64,000 nucleotides of DNA from Gulosibacter sediminis (GTDB lineage Bacteria > Actinomycetota > Actinomycetes > Actinomycetales > Microbacteriaceae), in contig NZ_CP097160.1 in NCBI RefSeq assembly GCF_023370115.1, positions 806,001-870,000 on the forward strand, written 5' to 3'. The translations under genes were made by a program, and so were the position numbers. Below the pieces are notes generated by a model. It was not told where the DNA came from. It did no database searches and worked only from the letters and a program-made list of their open reading frames with translations. Shown piece after piece: positions 1-8,905 of this stretch. Each line of letters starts with the position of its first letter. Position 1 is the first letter of the stretch.

Positions 1-194
1 GCTCGTGGTGGGGCAACCTCTGGCAGAAGCGGGCGCTCACGTCACGCTTCACCGAGGAGGTGCTCGAACGCGAGCTCGCGAGCCAGCAGGAACTCGAGGA
101 GATCTCGAGCGCCTGGCAGGCCTGGGGGAGCGACGCCGACGCCATGTTCATCATGACGCACGGCGAGCTCCTCGCCTTCCGGCCGACGGTTTAG
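1..194 (+). CDS. SAM-dependent methyltransferase, C-terminal end (partial)
   Basis: Only the last 64 codons are in the window; the frame is open from base 3 to the TAG at 192-194. The translation begins SWWGNLWQKR and ends HGELLAFRPTV. A WWGNLW block followed by a charged helix and a closing HGE(L)L strand is what I know from the C-termini of actinobacterial class I SAM-dependent methyltransferases. The SAM-binding region lies outside the window, so the substrate cannot be inferred. It converges with the next gene, with only 12 bases between the stop codons. Confidence 0.55.
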   Translation, partial: SWWGNLWQKRALTSRFTEEVLERELASQQELEEISSAWQAWGSDADAMFIMTHGELLAFRPTV

Positions 195-206
195 CGGGCG
201 TGCGGC

Positions 207-1205
207 CTAGCGCTTCGGCGACCAGCCGAGCGCGGGGCCGATGCGCGTCGCGAGCTGCTCGAGCATCTGCTTCCAGTCGGCCAGCTCCATCTCGAACGGC
301 AGCTCGAACAGTAGATCGTCGGCCGCCTGAATCGCGGCGTCGTTCGCAACAAACTCGAGGATCTCGTCGAGCGAGCCGAGCACATCCTTCGCGATGATTG
401 TGTTGCGGCCGACGATGCCCTCGGTGCGCGGGTTGCGGCCCTCGGCGTACGCGCGGTACTTCTCGACCTGCGCATCCGTCGCCCCGTCGGTGGGCACGAT
501 GACGCGAGCCACCGTGACGCGCGAGCCGCCGGCCGCGCGGTAGGTGTCGATCTGCTTGCGCTGCGCCTCCGAGAAGTTGGTGATGCCGTTCTCCGACGAC
601 GAGATGTTGCTCACGAGCCAGTTGAGGCCTGATTCGCCGGCCCACGTGGCCGACTTGAGCGAGCCGCCGCCATACCAGAGGCGCTCGGCGAGGCCCTCGG
701 CGTGCGGCTCGACGCGCTCGGAGTCGAAGTCGCCGCCGAAGCCCGAGTACGCCTCGAGCTCGCGCACTCGCTCGCCGCGCAACAGTGAGCGTAGCCGCTC
801 GATGCGGCCGTAGCCGTAGTCCTCCTCGCGCCAGCCGGAGTCGAAGACGAGGTCGTTCGTCGCCTCCTCGTAGCGCGGAGGATGCACGCTCAGGCCGGGC
901 AGCACACGGCCGCCCGTGAGGACATCCGCCGTCGCGAGGTCTTCCGCGAGCCGGAACGGGTTCTCGAACTCGACCGGAATCACGGCGTTGCCGAGCTGGA
1001 GGTGGGAGGTCTCGCGCGCGAGGGCGCCGAAGAGCACCGCGGGTGAAGGCACGCCGTACTGCATGTGCCGCGTGCGCAGCCAGCCCGAGTCGAGCCCGAG
1101 CTCGTCGGCGAAGCGGAACAGCTCGATTGCATCCTCGAAACCGGCGCGCGGGGCGTCGCGTTCGAAGGGAACGAGGTGGATGAATCCGAGGTGGGTGAAC
1201 GCCAT
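207..1205 (-). CDS. LLM-class flavin-dependent oxidoreductase
   Basis: A 332-residue protein of the luciferase-like monooxygenase (F420/FMN TIM-barrel) superfamily, a usual length for the family. The N-terminus (THLGFIHLVPF) is the first barrel strand. LQLGNAVIPVEFENPFRLAEDLATAD and a later GG(R)VLPGLSVHPPRYEE block are the standard cofactor-side motifs of the family. The substrate is unknown. The start is the ATG at 1205, which has TAGGAG five bases upstream; the frame stays open further, but that extension lies inside the helicase gene. It starts 7 bases after the XPB helicase stop, so it is probably the last gene of that leftward operon. Confidence 0.8.
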   Translation of the reverse strand: MAFTHLGFIHLVPFERDAPRAGFEDAIELFRFADELGLDSGWLRTRHMQYGVPSPAVLFGALARETSHLQLGNAVIPVEFENPFRLAEDLATADVLTGGRVLPGLSVHPPRYEEATNDLVFDSGWREEDYGYGRIERLRSLLRGERVRELEAYSGFGGDFDSERVEPHAEGLAERLWYGGGSLKSATWAGESGLNWLVSNISSSENGITNFSEAQRKQIDTYRAAGGSRVTVARVIVPTDGATDAQVEKYRAYAEGRNPRTEGIVGRNTIIAKDVLGSLDEILEFVANDAAIQAADDLLFELPFEMELADWKQMLEQLATRIGPALGWSPKR

Positions 1206-1212
1206 GATGCTC

Positions 1213-2856
1213 CTAGCTTGCGGGGATTTCGTCCGCGTCGAGGATGGAGTAGGAGTACCCCTGCTCGGCGAGGAAGCGCTGTCGGTTCTGCGCGAAGTCT
1301 TGGTCAACAGTGTCGCGCGCCACGACGGTATAGAACGACGCGGTGACGCCGGATGACGACGGGCGCAGCAGGCGGCCGAGGCGCTGCGCCTCCTCCTGCC
1401 GCGAGCCGTACGACCCCGAGATCTGAATCGCGACCGAGGCATCCGGCAGGTCGACCGAGAAGTTCGCGACCTTCGACACGACGAGGATCGGCTCGGCGCC
1501 CGAGCGGAACGCGTTGAATAGTTCCTCGCGCTCGGCAACCGGGGTCTGGCCGGTCACCTTCGGCGCCTGGAGCTCCTCGGCGATCGCGTCGAGCTGGTCG
1601 AGGTACTGGCCAATGATGAGGATGCGCTCGCCCGCGTGCTTGTGCACGAGCCGGCGCGCGACGTCGTGCTTCACCTCGGCGCTTGCGGCGATGCGATAGC
1701 GGTCTTCGTCGCTCGCACCGGCGTACTCCATGCGGGCCTCATACGGCAGGTCGACGCGCACCTCAAAGCACTCGGCGGGCGAGATGTAGCCCTGCGCCTC
1801 GATCTCTTTCCAGGGCGCGTCGAAACGCTTCGGCCCGATGAGCGAGAACACGTCACCCTCGCGGCCGTCCTCGCGCACGAGTGTCGCGGTGAGGCCGAGG
1901 CGTCGGCGCGCCTGCAGCTCGGCCGTGAGCTTGAAGACGGGGGCGGGGAGGAGGTGCACCTCGTCGTAGACGATGAGGCCCCAGTCGAGCGCGTTGAGCA
2001 GCGACAGGTGGGCGTACTGGCCCTTCCGCTTCGCGGTGAGGATCTGATAGGTCGCGATCGTGACCGGCTTGACCTCCTTCACCTCGCCCGAGTACTCGCC
2101 GATTTCTTCCTCGGTGAGCGAGGTGCGGGCGAGCAGCTCGCTGCGCCACTGGCGCGCCGAGACGGTGTTCGTCACGAGGATCAGGGTGTTTGTGTCGGCC
2201 GCGGCCATCGCGCCGGCGCCGACGATCGTCTTGCCCGCGCCACAGGGCAGCACGACGACGCCCGAGCCGCCGGTGAAGAAGTGGTCGACGGCGTCGCGCT
2301 GGTAGTCGCGCAGGCTCCAGCCGTCCTCGTTGAGGTCGATTTCGTGCGGAGTGCCCGGCGTGTAGCCTGCGAGGTCTTCGGCTGGCCAGCCGAGCTTCAC
2401 GAGCTGCTGCTTCAGCTCGCCGCGCGCCCAGTCGTCGACCCGCATGACGCCGGGCGCGAGCTCACCATGGAGCATCGGCGCGATCTTCTTGTTCGACGAG
2501 ACCTGCCGCAGCACCGACTCGTCGGTGCTGCGCAGCACGAGCCCGCCGTCCTCATCGCGGTCGACCGTGAGGCGGCCGTAGCGGTTCACGGTCTCGCGCA
2601 GGTCGATCGCGACGGCATCGGGCACCGGAAACTTTGCGTAACGATTCAGCGTGCCGAGCATCTCGTCGGCGTCGTGGCCGGCCGCCCGCGCATTCCAGAG
2701 GCCGAGCCGCGTGATGCGGTAGGTGTGGATGTGCTCGGGCGCCCGCTCGAGCTCGGCGAACACCGCGAGCTCGTGACGGGCCGCATCCGCGTCGGGGTGC
2801 GCCACTTCGAGCAGCACCGTGCGGTCGCTTTGAACGATGAGAGGTCCGTCAGCCAT
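1213..2856 (-). CDS. DNA repair helicase XPB (DEAD/DEAH family)
   Basis: A 547-residue SF2 helicase closely patterned on actinobacterial XPB/ERCC3-like proteins. These unwind DNA at damage sites with 3'-5' polarity. Seen directly: Walker A PCGAGKT with Lys209, a DEVH box at about 298-301, motif III LTATLVREDG, and motif VI AQRLGRLLRP near the C-terminus. The N-terminal MADGPLIVQSD matches the family start, so the ATG at 2856 is preferred; a TTG at 2865 is an alternative. The helicase-associated gene ends 11 bases upstream and the flavin oxidoreductase follows 7 bases downstream, which indicates one transcript. Confidence 0.93.
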   Translation of the reverse strand: MADGPLIVQSDRTVLLEVAHPDADAARHELAVFAELERAPEHIHTYRITRLGLWNARAAGHDADEMLGTLNRYAKFPVPDAVAIDLRETVNRYGRLTVDRDEDGGLVLRSTDESVLRQVSSNKKIAPMLHGELAPGVMRVDDWARGELKQQLVKLGWPAEDLAGYTPGTPHEIDLNEDGWSLRDYQRDAVDHFFTGGSGVVVLPCGAGKTIVGAGAMAAADTNTLILVTNTVSARQWRSELLARTSLTEEEIGEYSGEVKEVKPVTIATYQILTAKRKGQYAHLSLLNALDWGLIVYDEVHLLPAPVFKLTAELQARRRLGLTATLVREDGREGDVFSLIGPKRFDAPWKEIEAQGYISPAECFEVRVDLPYEARMEYAGASDEDRYRIAASAEVKHDVARRLVHKHAGERILIIGQYLDQLDAIAEELQAPKVTGQTPVAEREELFNAFRSGAEPILVVSKVANFSVDLPDASVAIQISGSYGSRQEEAQRLGRLLRPSSSGVTASFYTVVARDTVDQDFAQNRQRFLAEQGYSYSILDADEIPAS

Positions 2857-2867
2857 AACCTGCAAGT

Positions 2868-4547
2868 TTAGTCGCGTCCGGCGACCCGGGTGCCCTCGAC
2901 CGCGACGATCGCCCGCAGTGGAACCGTGCGCTCGACCTCGGCCTCGGTGTCACGGGCCCGCAGCCGCTGCTCGGTGACCGAAATCGGCACCACTTCGAGC
3001 TGCGCGGTGCGGTCGCCCCCGAGGGCAATCTCGAGCCGGAGCTCGGCCCGGTCGCGCCGCGCGAGCTCGAGGCGGCGGCGCAGCCAGGTCGCCTCGTCGT
3101 CGCGCTCGGGCTCGGCCGCGGTGTGCTCGGCGAGGGCGGCGGCTGCGGCGCGGAGGGTCGCGCTCGGCTCGGGCCGGTAGGCGGGTGCCGTGACCGGGTC
3201 GACGCCGCGGCGAAGTTCGCCGTCGAGGTCCTCGAGCGCCGCGGGGTAGCGGGCCTCGATGAGCGTGAGTAGCGTCGTCTCGGGGCTCGCAGCGGAGGCG
3301 AGTTCGGCCTCGGTTGGGCGCAGCGCGAGCGAGCTCAGGGCGGTGTCGATCCGCAGAGTGTCGAGCAGCTCCGGCGATTCGGCGCGCACCCGCGAGCTGA
3401 TGCGGCCGAGGTCGTCGACATGTGCGCGCACGCGCACCCGGCCGAAGCGCTCGGCGCTCGACTCGAGCAGGTAGGCGACGGGCTGTGGGATGCCCGTGAG
3501 CGAGAGCTGCTCGAGCTGCCCTCGGATGCCGGCCAGCGTCTCGCCGGAGAGCAGGGCCCGCTCGATCGACGCCTGCGTCAGGCGGAACTGGCTCGCGAGG
3601 GCGCGGTGCTCGAGATCGGCGACGCCGCGCAGGGCGGCATCGTCGGCCGCGCTGAGCGGGCCTGGAGCGATGATGGTCTGGTCGGGCTGCACGTAGACGC
3701 CGCGCACCGGCGGCGTGAGCTCGCCCGCGAGCAGTTCGCTCGCCTCGTCGCCGCGCCCGTCGAGCACGAGCGCGCCGAGCCGCGTGAGCGTGCCACGCGC
3801 GGCGTCGGCGAGGCCGAGCGCAACCGCCGGATGCTCGGGGTCGCGCAGCCAGGCGGCCTCGCGCACCTCGTCGAGCGTGAGCTCGGCCAGCCAGGCCTCG
3901 GCGAGGATGCGCCAACGCTGCTGGATCGGCTGCGCGGCGAGGCCGCGACCGGCCTCGGTGGGCGCCCAAATATCGCTGGCTGGTGCCATGAGTTCTGCGT
4001 GGGCGAGCCAGGCGAACACGGCCGAGACGACCTCGACGGGCCGCTCGAGCTCGCCGGCGAGGCGTCGCAGTTCGATCGCGCTGAGCCGAACGCCGGTGCG
4101 CGCGTGCTGCACGGCGCGGCGCCGCGCATCCAGCTGCCAGAGCGCGTCGAGCGCGAGCTGTGCGCCCTCCTGGGCCCGGTCGCTGCCGCTCGGCGCGTCG
4201 TCGGCGAGCGAGGCCGCGTACTCGGGCACCTCGGGCAGCATGCGCTCGAGTTCGGCCCGCGCGTGCGGCAGCAGCTCGATGGCATCGCCGCGCACCGCGA
4301 GCTGTAGCCGGGCGGCGGCCTCGAGCGCAGCGTCACTCCCGAGGCGAAGGCCGCGCAGCAGACGCCAGTGCAGGCGGCGCAGTCCCGAGGCGACGTTCAC
4401 GTCGTCGCTGAGCCACTCTGCGAGGTCGATCGGGTCGGTGAGCCCGCGCGTCGGCACGCGCCGCGCGCGCAGCAAACGGACAAACCCCGACTCATCAAGC
4501 TGTCGGAGCGCAGCGAGAATTCGTAGCGAGTCGGGGACTGGAGTCAC
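2868..4547 (-). CDS. Helicase-associated domain protein (partner of XPB)
   Basis: A 559-residue protein without ATPase motifs. It is rich in Arg, Leu and Glu and contains repeated helical segments. The C-terminal part (VYVQPDQTIIAPGPL, then a helical and beta region) is the helicase-associated fold found beside XPB in actinobacteria. It probably assists the downstream helicase, but no catalytic residues are visible. The start is the GTG at 4545-4547, which overlaps the TGA of the upstream membrane-protein gene in a GTGA arrangement. The frame is open upstream to 4655, but that part lies over the membrane-protein gene. Confidence 0.75.
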   Translation of the reverse strand: MTPVPDSLRILAALRQLDESGFVRLLRARRVPTRGLTDPIDLAEWLSDDVNVASGLRRLHWRLLRGLRLGSDAALEAAARLQLAVRGDAIELLPHARAELERMLPEVPEYAASLADDAPSGSDRAQEGAQLALDALWQLDARRRAVQHARTGVRLSAIELRRLAGELERPVEVVSAVFAWLAHAELMAPASDIWAPTEAGRGLAAQPIQQRWRILAEAWLAELTLDEVREAAWLRDPEHPAVALGLADAARGTLTRLGALVLDGRGDEASELLAGELTPPVRGVYVQPDQTIIAPGPLSAADDAALRGVADLEHRALASQFRLTQASIERALLSGETLAGIRGQLEQLSLTGIPQPVAYLLESSAERFGRVRVRAHVDDLGRISSRVRAESPELLDTLRIDTALSSLALRPTEAELASAASPETTLLTLIEARYPAALEDLDGELRRGVDPVTAPAYRPEPSATLRAAAAALAEHTAAEPERDDEATWLRRRLELARRDRAELRLEIALGGDRTAQLEVVPISVTEQRLRARDTEAEVERTVPLRAIVAVEGTRVAGRD

Positions 4548-4804
4548 TTGTACCTGCGGTTCGCGATGATGCGCCAGACGATCACCGCGGTGACGCCGAT
4601 GAGCGCGATCGGGAACCCCCACCAGGCGACGAGCAACGCCACGGGCCAGAACCACGTCGCGTCAGTTGCGAAATCGACGCCCACGAGCGGGGCGATGAGC
4701 ACGGCGAGCAGGCAGATAACCGCCACGATCGCGAGTGTCGCGGTGGCATTGGCGAGCACACGCTCGCCTCGACCCACCGGAGCCTGGTTCTGGGACTTGG
4801 TCAC
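4544..4804 (-). CDS. Small membrane protein, unknown function
   Basis: An 86-residue protein. Two to three hydrophobic segments are visible: about residues 20-42 (NATATLAIVAVICLLAVLIAP), and from about 52 to 80 a long stretch that could cross twice. A basic tail (NRRYK) probably faces the cytoplasm. I do not recognise a family. It is the first gene of the leftward operon with the helicase-associated protein and XPB, and its stop codon overlaps the next start, so it is translationally coupled to DNA repair genes for unknown reasons. Confidence 0.65.
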   Translation of the reverse strand: MTKSQNQAPVGRGERVLANATATLAIVAVICLLAVLIAPLVGVDFATDATWFWPVALLVAWWGFPIALIGVTAVIVWRIIANRRYK

Positions 4805-4894
4805 CGAACAAGCCTAAGCCACCGCGGGCGTCGGTAGAATGAGGGTTCGTTCGATTCGACGCAGCCGCGACCGCGCTGCACAAGGAGATGTGCC

Positions 4895-5278
4895 ATGCCA
4901 ACGGGCAAGGTCAAGTTTTATGACGCCGACAAGGGCTTTGGGTTCGTGCAGGGCGACGACGGTCAGGAAGTCTTCCTGCACGCCACCGCGCTGCCCGCCG
5001 AGGTGACGCAGCTGCGCGCCGGCACCAAGCTCGAGTACGGCATCGCTGACGGCCGTCGCGGCCCGCAGGCGCTGTCGGTGCGCGTCGTGGAGGCTCCCGC
5101 TTCGGTGACGCGCATGAAGCGCAAGTCGGCCGACGACATGGCGGTCGTGGTCGAAGACCTCATTAAGGTGCTCGACCGCTCGGCCGGCCAGCTGCGTCAC
5201 GGCAAGTACCCCGAGGGTGCCACCGGCGCCAAGATTGCGGCGATGTTGCGCCGCGTTGCGGATGACTTCGATGCCTGA
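4895..5278 (+). CDS. Cold-shock domain protein, long form
   Basis: A 127-residue protein. The cold-shock domain occupies about residues 1-68, with RNP1-type KGFGFV and RNP2-type VFLH, so it binds single-stranded nucleic acid as an RNA chaperone. Residues about 70-127 form an actinobacterial extension (DDMAVVVEDLIKVLDR..) not found in the 67-residue CspA type. AAGGAG at 4881 sits at good spacing before the ATG. The next gene starts inside its last codons (8-base overlap), so the two are coupled. Confidence 0.9.
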   Translation: MPTGKVKFYDADKGFGFVQGDDGQEVFLHATALPAEVTQLRAGTKLEYGIADGRRGPQALSVRVVEAPASVTRMKRKSADDMAVVVEDLIKVLDRSAGQLRHGKYPEGATGAKIAAMLRRVADDFDA

Positions 5279-5735
5279 GCCGCTGACGCAGCTCGCGCTC
5301 GTCGCGCTCGGTGAGGTCGCCCCCGCCGAGCAGATTGGCGAGCTCGTTTCGACGAGCGAGCCCAACGAGGAGGGCGTGCGCACGCTCCGCTTCGCCTCGG
5401 ATGTTCCGGGGCACCCCGACTGGTTCTGGACCGTCTGGACGACGCAGGTCGAGGACGACGAACCGACCGTGCTCGAGTGCGATCTGCTGCCCGGCGAGGA
5501 TGCCCTGCTCGCGCCCGCATGGATTCCGTGGGCCGAGCGCCTGGCCGAGTTCCGCGCGACCCACGACCGCAACGGCAAGCTCGTGGACGAGGATGACGAA
5601 CTCGACGACGAGGGCGAAGCGCCCGAAGTCGAGGAAGCCGAAGCCGAGTCGGACGCGCCCCGCAGCACGCGCGGCAAGTCCTCGACGCGCACGCAACGTC
5701 GCACGCGCCGCCGGCGCCGCCGCCGGAGCTCCTAG
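5271..5735 (+). CDS. DUF3027-like protein
   Basis: A 154-residue protein. It has a conserved core (VPGHPDWFWTVWTTQ, then EPTVLECDLLPGEDALLAPAW) followed by an acidic stretch and a strongly basic tail of Arg repeats. The core resembles the DUF3027 family, which often follows a cold-shock gene in actinobacteria. No enzyme motif is seen. The basic tail suggests nucleic-acid binding, which is inference. The start is the ATG at 5271, overlapping the cold-shock stop by 8 bases. It converges with serC with no gap (stops at 5733-5735 and 5736-5738). Confidence 0.75.
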   Translation: MPEPLTQLALVALGEVAPAEQIGELVSTSEPNEEGVRTLRFASDVPGHPDWFWTVWTTQVEDDEPTVLECDLLPGEDALLAPAWIPWAERLAEFRATHDRNGKLVDEDDELDDEGEAPEVEEAEAESDAPRSTRGKSSTRTQRRTRRRRRRRSS

Positions 5736-6845
5736 CTAGAGGCGCTCGGCGACGTAGTCGATCGCGGCCGCGAGGCGCTCGACGTCGGAGGTTGGTACGG
5801 AGGCGAAGGTGCCGACCCGCAGCTGGTTGCGGCCGAGCTTGCGGTACGGGTCGATGTCGACGACGCCGTTTTCGCGCAGGATCGTGCGCAACTGCGCACT
5901 GTCGACCTCGGGCACGAGATCGAGCGTCGCGACGACCTGCGAGCGGTACTCGGGCTGCTGCACGAACGGGGTGACCCAGTCGCGCTCGCCTGCCCAGGCG
6001 TACAGGTAGTCACTCGAGGCCTTCGTGCGTGCCGAAACGGCGGGCAGGCCGCCGAGCTCGAGCATCCACCGCAGCTGCGAGTCGAGCAGCGAGAGCGTCG
6101 CGACCGCGGGCGTGTTGAGCGTCTGCTCCTTGCGCGAGTTCGCGACGGCCTGCGTGAGACTCAGCGATTCGGGGATGTAGCGGCCGGATGCGGCGACGCG
6201 CTCGATGCGCTCGAGGGCCGCGGGGCTCAACAGCGCGAACCAGAGGCCGCCGTCACTGCCAAAGTTCTTCTGCGGGGCGAAGTAGTAGACGTCCCACTCG
6301 CTCGGCGTGGCCTCGGTGCCGCCGGCCGAGCTTGTCGCGTCGACCATCGTCAGCGCGCCGGCGACGTCGACTCGCTTCGGCGTGACCATGGCACCCGTCG
6401 AGGTCTCGTTGTGCGGGGTGGCGTAGAGGTCGATGCCCTCGGCCGCCTCGAGGAGCGCGACCTCGCCGCCCGGCGCCTGTCGAACATCCGGCGCCTGCAA
6501 CCACGGCGCGGCCGCGGCCTTGGCGAACTTGCCGCCGAACTCGCCGAACGACGCGACCTGTGCGCGCGTTTCGATCAGCCCGAATGCCGCCGCGTCCCAA
6601 AATGCCGTCGAACCGCCGTTACCGAGTACGACCTCGTAGCCGTCGGGCAGGGCGTAGAGCTCGGCGAGCTGTGCCCGCACCGATGCCACCAACTGCTTCA
6701 CCGGCGCCTGGCGGTGCGAGGTGCCGAGCACGTCACGACCGCGGGCCACGAGTTCGTCGAGCTGCGCTTCGCGGATCCTCGAGGGGCCCGAGCCGAACCG
6801 GCCGTCAGCGGGCAGAAGATCGACGGGGATGCGAATGTCAGTCAT
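5736..6845 (-). CDS. serC: Phosphoserine aminotransferase
   Basis: A 369-residue class V aminotransferase that makes 3-phosphoserine from 3-phosphohydroxypyruvate and glutamate in serine biosynthesis, with PLP. The PLP lysine lies in FAPQKNFGSDGG. The N-terminal FGSGPSRIREAQL, the TSHRQAPVKQL block and the TPHNETSTG segment match the actinobacterial SerC branch. The start is the ATG at 6845 (MTDIRIP). The DtxR-type regulator gene diverges from it, with under 100 bases between them. Confidence 0.92.
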   Translation of the reverse strand: MTDIRIPVDLLPADGRFGSGPSRIREAQLDELVARGRDVLGTSHRQAPVKQLVASVRAQLAELYALPDGYEVVLGNGGSTAFWDAAAFGLIETRAQVASFGEFGGKFAKAAAAPWLQAPDVRQAPGGEVALLEAAEGIDLYATPHNETSTGAMVTPKRVDVAGALTMVDATSSAGGTEATPSEWDVYYFAPQKNFGSDGGLWFALLSPAALERIERVAASGRYIPESLSLTQAVANSRKEQTLNTPAVATLSLLDSQLRWMLELGGLPAVSARTKASSDYLYAWAGERDWVTPFVQQPEYRSQVVATLDLVPEVDSAQLRTILRENGVVDIDPYRKLGRNQLRVGTFASVPTSDVERLAAAIDYVAERL

Positions 6846-6941
6846 GACAATAAGAATACGTCCGGCGTGCGCCTGCGCATTGCATTCGGGCGGAGCCGAT
6901 ATATTTGGATAACGTGCCTGGCGAACAGCGGAAGGGGGTGC

Positions 6942-7634
6942 ATGGTGTCGAACCTGGTGGACACAACGGAGATGTACCTCCGAACGATTCTTGACCTCGA
7001 AGAAGAGGACATCACTCCGCTGCGTGCCCGAATTTCCGAGCGACTCGGACACTCGGGGCCGACGGTGTCGCAGACGATTGCGCGCATGGAGCGCGATGGC
7101 CTCGTTGAGGTAGCCCCAGACCGACGACTCGTGCTGACCACGACGGGTCGGGAAAAAGCGATTCGGGTGCTGCGCAAGCACCGCATCGCCGAGTCGTTGC
7201 TGGCGAACGTGATCGGCCTCGACCTCGCCATCGTGCACGATGAGGCCTGCCGCTGGGAGCACGTCATGAGCGACGAGGCCGAAGAGCGCATCTACAAGCT
7301 GCTCGGGGAACCGACCGAATCGCCGTACGGCACACCGATCCCCTCGGAGGTCGACTGCGGGCTGCAGCCCGACGTGGAGTTTTTTCGCGGCGTCGCGTCG
7401 CTCGACCAGGCCGAGATCTCTTCGGGCGATGTCGCCGAGGTGCGCCGCCTGGGCGAGCCGCTGCAGGCCGATCTCGAGTCGATGCGGATGTTCCGGGAAC
7501 AGGGCGTGCTGCCTGGCAGTCGCGTCGTGGTCGAGTACCTCGGCGATGACATTCGGCTCTCGCCGGTGGGCGGGTCGACGAAGGTCGACGTGCCAATTCA
7601 GCTCGCCCGGCACGTGTACATCACGGCCGAGTAG
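6942..7634 (+). CDS. DtxR/IdeR-family metal-dependent repressor
   Basis: A 230-residue iron or manganese sensing repressor. The N-terminal winged helix (about 1-65) carries the recognition helix region GPTVSQTIARMERDGLV. The dimer and metal region contains the DtxR ligands: Met in DTTEMYLRTI, and Cys, Glu and His in DEACRWEHVM. The last 80 residues form the SH3-like domain. GAAGGGGG at 6931 precedes the ATG at 6942; the GTG at 6945 is an equally spaced alternative. It diverges from serC, a pairing common in this bacterial group. Confidence 0.92.
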   Translation: MVSNLVDTTEMYLRTILDLEEEDITPLRARISERLGHSGPTVSQTIARMERDGLVEVAPDRRLVLTTTGREKAIRVLRKHRIAESLLANVIGLDLAIVHDEACRWEHVMSDEAEERIYKLLGEPTESPYGTPIPSEVDCGLQPDVEFFRGVASLDQAEISSGDVAEVRRLGEPLQADLESMRMFREQGVLPGSRVVVEYLGDDIRLSPVGGSTKVDVPIQLARHVYITAE

Positions 7635-7675
7635 ACGCGCCGTTATAATTAAAAAGTGGGTCTGACCAGGGAAAC

Positions 7676-7734
7676 GTTATCTAAAGTATCCGAATTCGTT
7701 ACATTACCGTGACATTTTCGTGATCTTTCGTTAC
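7676..7734. promoter_or_regulatory. Phased GTnAC pentamer array, first NlpC/P60 gene
   Basis: GTTAC 7698, GTGAC 7709, GTGAT 7720 and GTTAC 7730 lie 11, 11 and 10 bases apart, all on one face of the helix. Weaker copies sit at 7676 (GTTAT) and 7686 (GTATC). The layout resembles direct-repeat boxes of MtrA-type response regulators, which control cell-wall hydrolase genes in actinobacteria. The assignment to MtrA is inference. Confidence 0.5.
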
Positions 7735-7749
7735 CGTTGGTATATCGAC

Positions 7750-7860
7750 GAACGCAGCCGCGTTCACGATGTACCGGGGCACCGCGAACCCGCCCCCTCG
7801 GTACTTCTCACCTAGATCTCGGTGGGCGGGGGAGCATCCGCGGTGCGGAGGGTCGAAACC
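7750..7860 (+). promoter_or_regulatory. Structured 5' leader of first NlpC/P60 gene
   Basis: A small hairpin GAACGC(7750-7755)-AGCC-GCGTTC(7760-7765) precedes a larger fold: GCACCGC(7779-7785) pairs with GCGGTGC(7840-7846), and CCCGCCC pairs with GGGCGGG inside it. TACCGGGG(7772-7779) could instead pair with CCTCGGTA(7796-7803), giving a rival hairpin or a pseudoknot. The ribosome site GGAGGG(7847-7852) directly follows the outer stem. The same element recurs at 8993-9100. Confidence 0.6.
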
Positions 7861-8895
7861 TTGCAGAACACCACCCCCACTGGCGCACTTACTCGTCGGG
7901 AAGCCCGCGAGATCGAGCGCCGCACCGGCGTCCGGCCCCTCGCGTCGACGACTGCCTCCCCGTGCCCCACCACCTCGAACGTCTGGGACACCGGTCGCAT
8001 CGACCGCAACGAAATGGCCGCGCTGCTCTCGGTGATTCCTACCGAGCTCGCTGCCGAAGCTGAGGCCGCCGCCGCGACGAGCGGCGAAGGCCGTGGCCTC
8101 ACGGTTCGCGCCGAGCGCCCCGCCGCGCTCGTGGCCCGGGGCCGTCGCCGCACCGCCGGCGGATTCGCCGCCGCCGCATCCATCACCGCGCTTGCCGCGG
8201 TCGGCCTCACCTCGGTCGTTGGCCAGGGTGCCGTTGTGGCCGACAGCTCGAACCACGAGGCTGACCTGCTCGCCCGCGTCGGCGCAAACGAGGCGCTCAA
8301 GCAGTCCGACGGCATCGTGAAGTCGGACGAAGCGAGCGACGCTGAGAAGGATGCAACCGCTGAGACCAGCAAGCCGGCCGCCGAGTCGAGCGAGCTGACC
8401 GAGATCGAGTCGTTCGACGCCGCCTCGGTGTCGTCCGCTGCTGCGGCCACCGAGGTTGAGGAGCCCGAGGTCGAGGTCACCGAGGTGAGCGCCGAAGGGT
8501 CCACCGAGACCGCGACCGACGACACCACGGCCGCCGCCGACTCGAGCGCCACCGCATCTGCGAGCACCTCGGGCAGCTCGATCATGTCGATCGCCGAGCA
8601 GTACCTGGGCACTCCCTATGTCTGGGGTGGCACTACGCCGTCGGGCTTCGACTGTGCCGGCTACGTCGCGTGGGTGCTCAACGAGGCTGGCTACAGCGCC
8701 ACGACCTCGATCGCGCAGCTCGCGTCGATGGGCACTGTGACGACCGACCCGCAGCCGGGCGACCTCGTGATCTACGACGGTCACATCGGCTTCTATGCCG
8801 GCCCGAACTCGATGCTGCACGCTCCGTACGCAGGCGATGTCGTCCGCTACGGCACCATTGACTGGGGCTCGCACTACTTCGTGCACCTCGGTTAA
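7861..8895 (+). CDS. NlpC/P60 cell-wall endopeptidase, membrane-anchored or exported
   Basis: A 344-residue protein. The N-terminal cytoplasmic part has LTRREAREIERRTGVRP and DTGRIDRNEMAALLSV, shared with its neighbour. One hydrophobic segment (GGFAAAASITALAAVGLTSV) acts as signal or anchor. A long Ala/Thr/Ser/Glu linker leads to a C-terminal NlpC/P60 domain with Cys265 (GFDCAGYVAW), His308 (DGHIGFY) and His320, the expected catalytic set for cleaving peptidoglycan stem peptides. The TTG at 7861 is chosen because GGAGGG lies 8 bases upstream and the paralogue at 9101 starts in the same way. Regulation is likely through the phased repeats and the folded leader. Confidence 0.85.
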   Translation: MQNTTPTGALTRREAREIERRTGVRPLASTTASPCPTTSNVWDTGRIDRNEMAALLSVIPTELAAEAEAAAATSGEGRGLTVRAERPAALVARGRRRTAGGFAAAASITALAAVGLTSVVGQGAVVADSSNHEADLLARVGANEALKQSDGIVKSDEASDAEKDATAETSKPAAESSELTEIESFDAASVSSAAAATEVEEPEVEVTEVSAEGSTETATDDTTAAADSSATASASTSGSSIMSIAEQYLGTPYVWGGTTPSGFDCAGYVAWVLNEAGYSATTSIAQLASMGTVTTDPQPGDLVIYDGHIGFYAGPNSMLHAPYAGDVVRYGTIDWGSHYFVHLG

Positions 8896-8905
8896 ATCGG
8901 ACTCC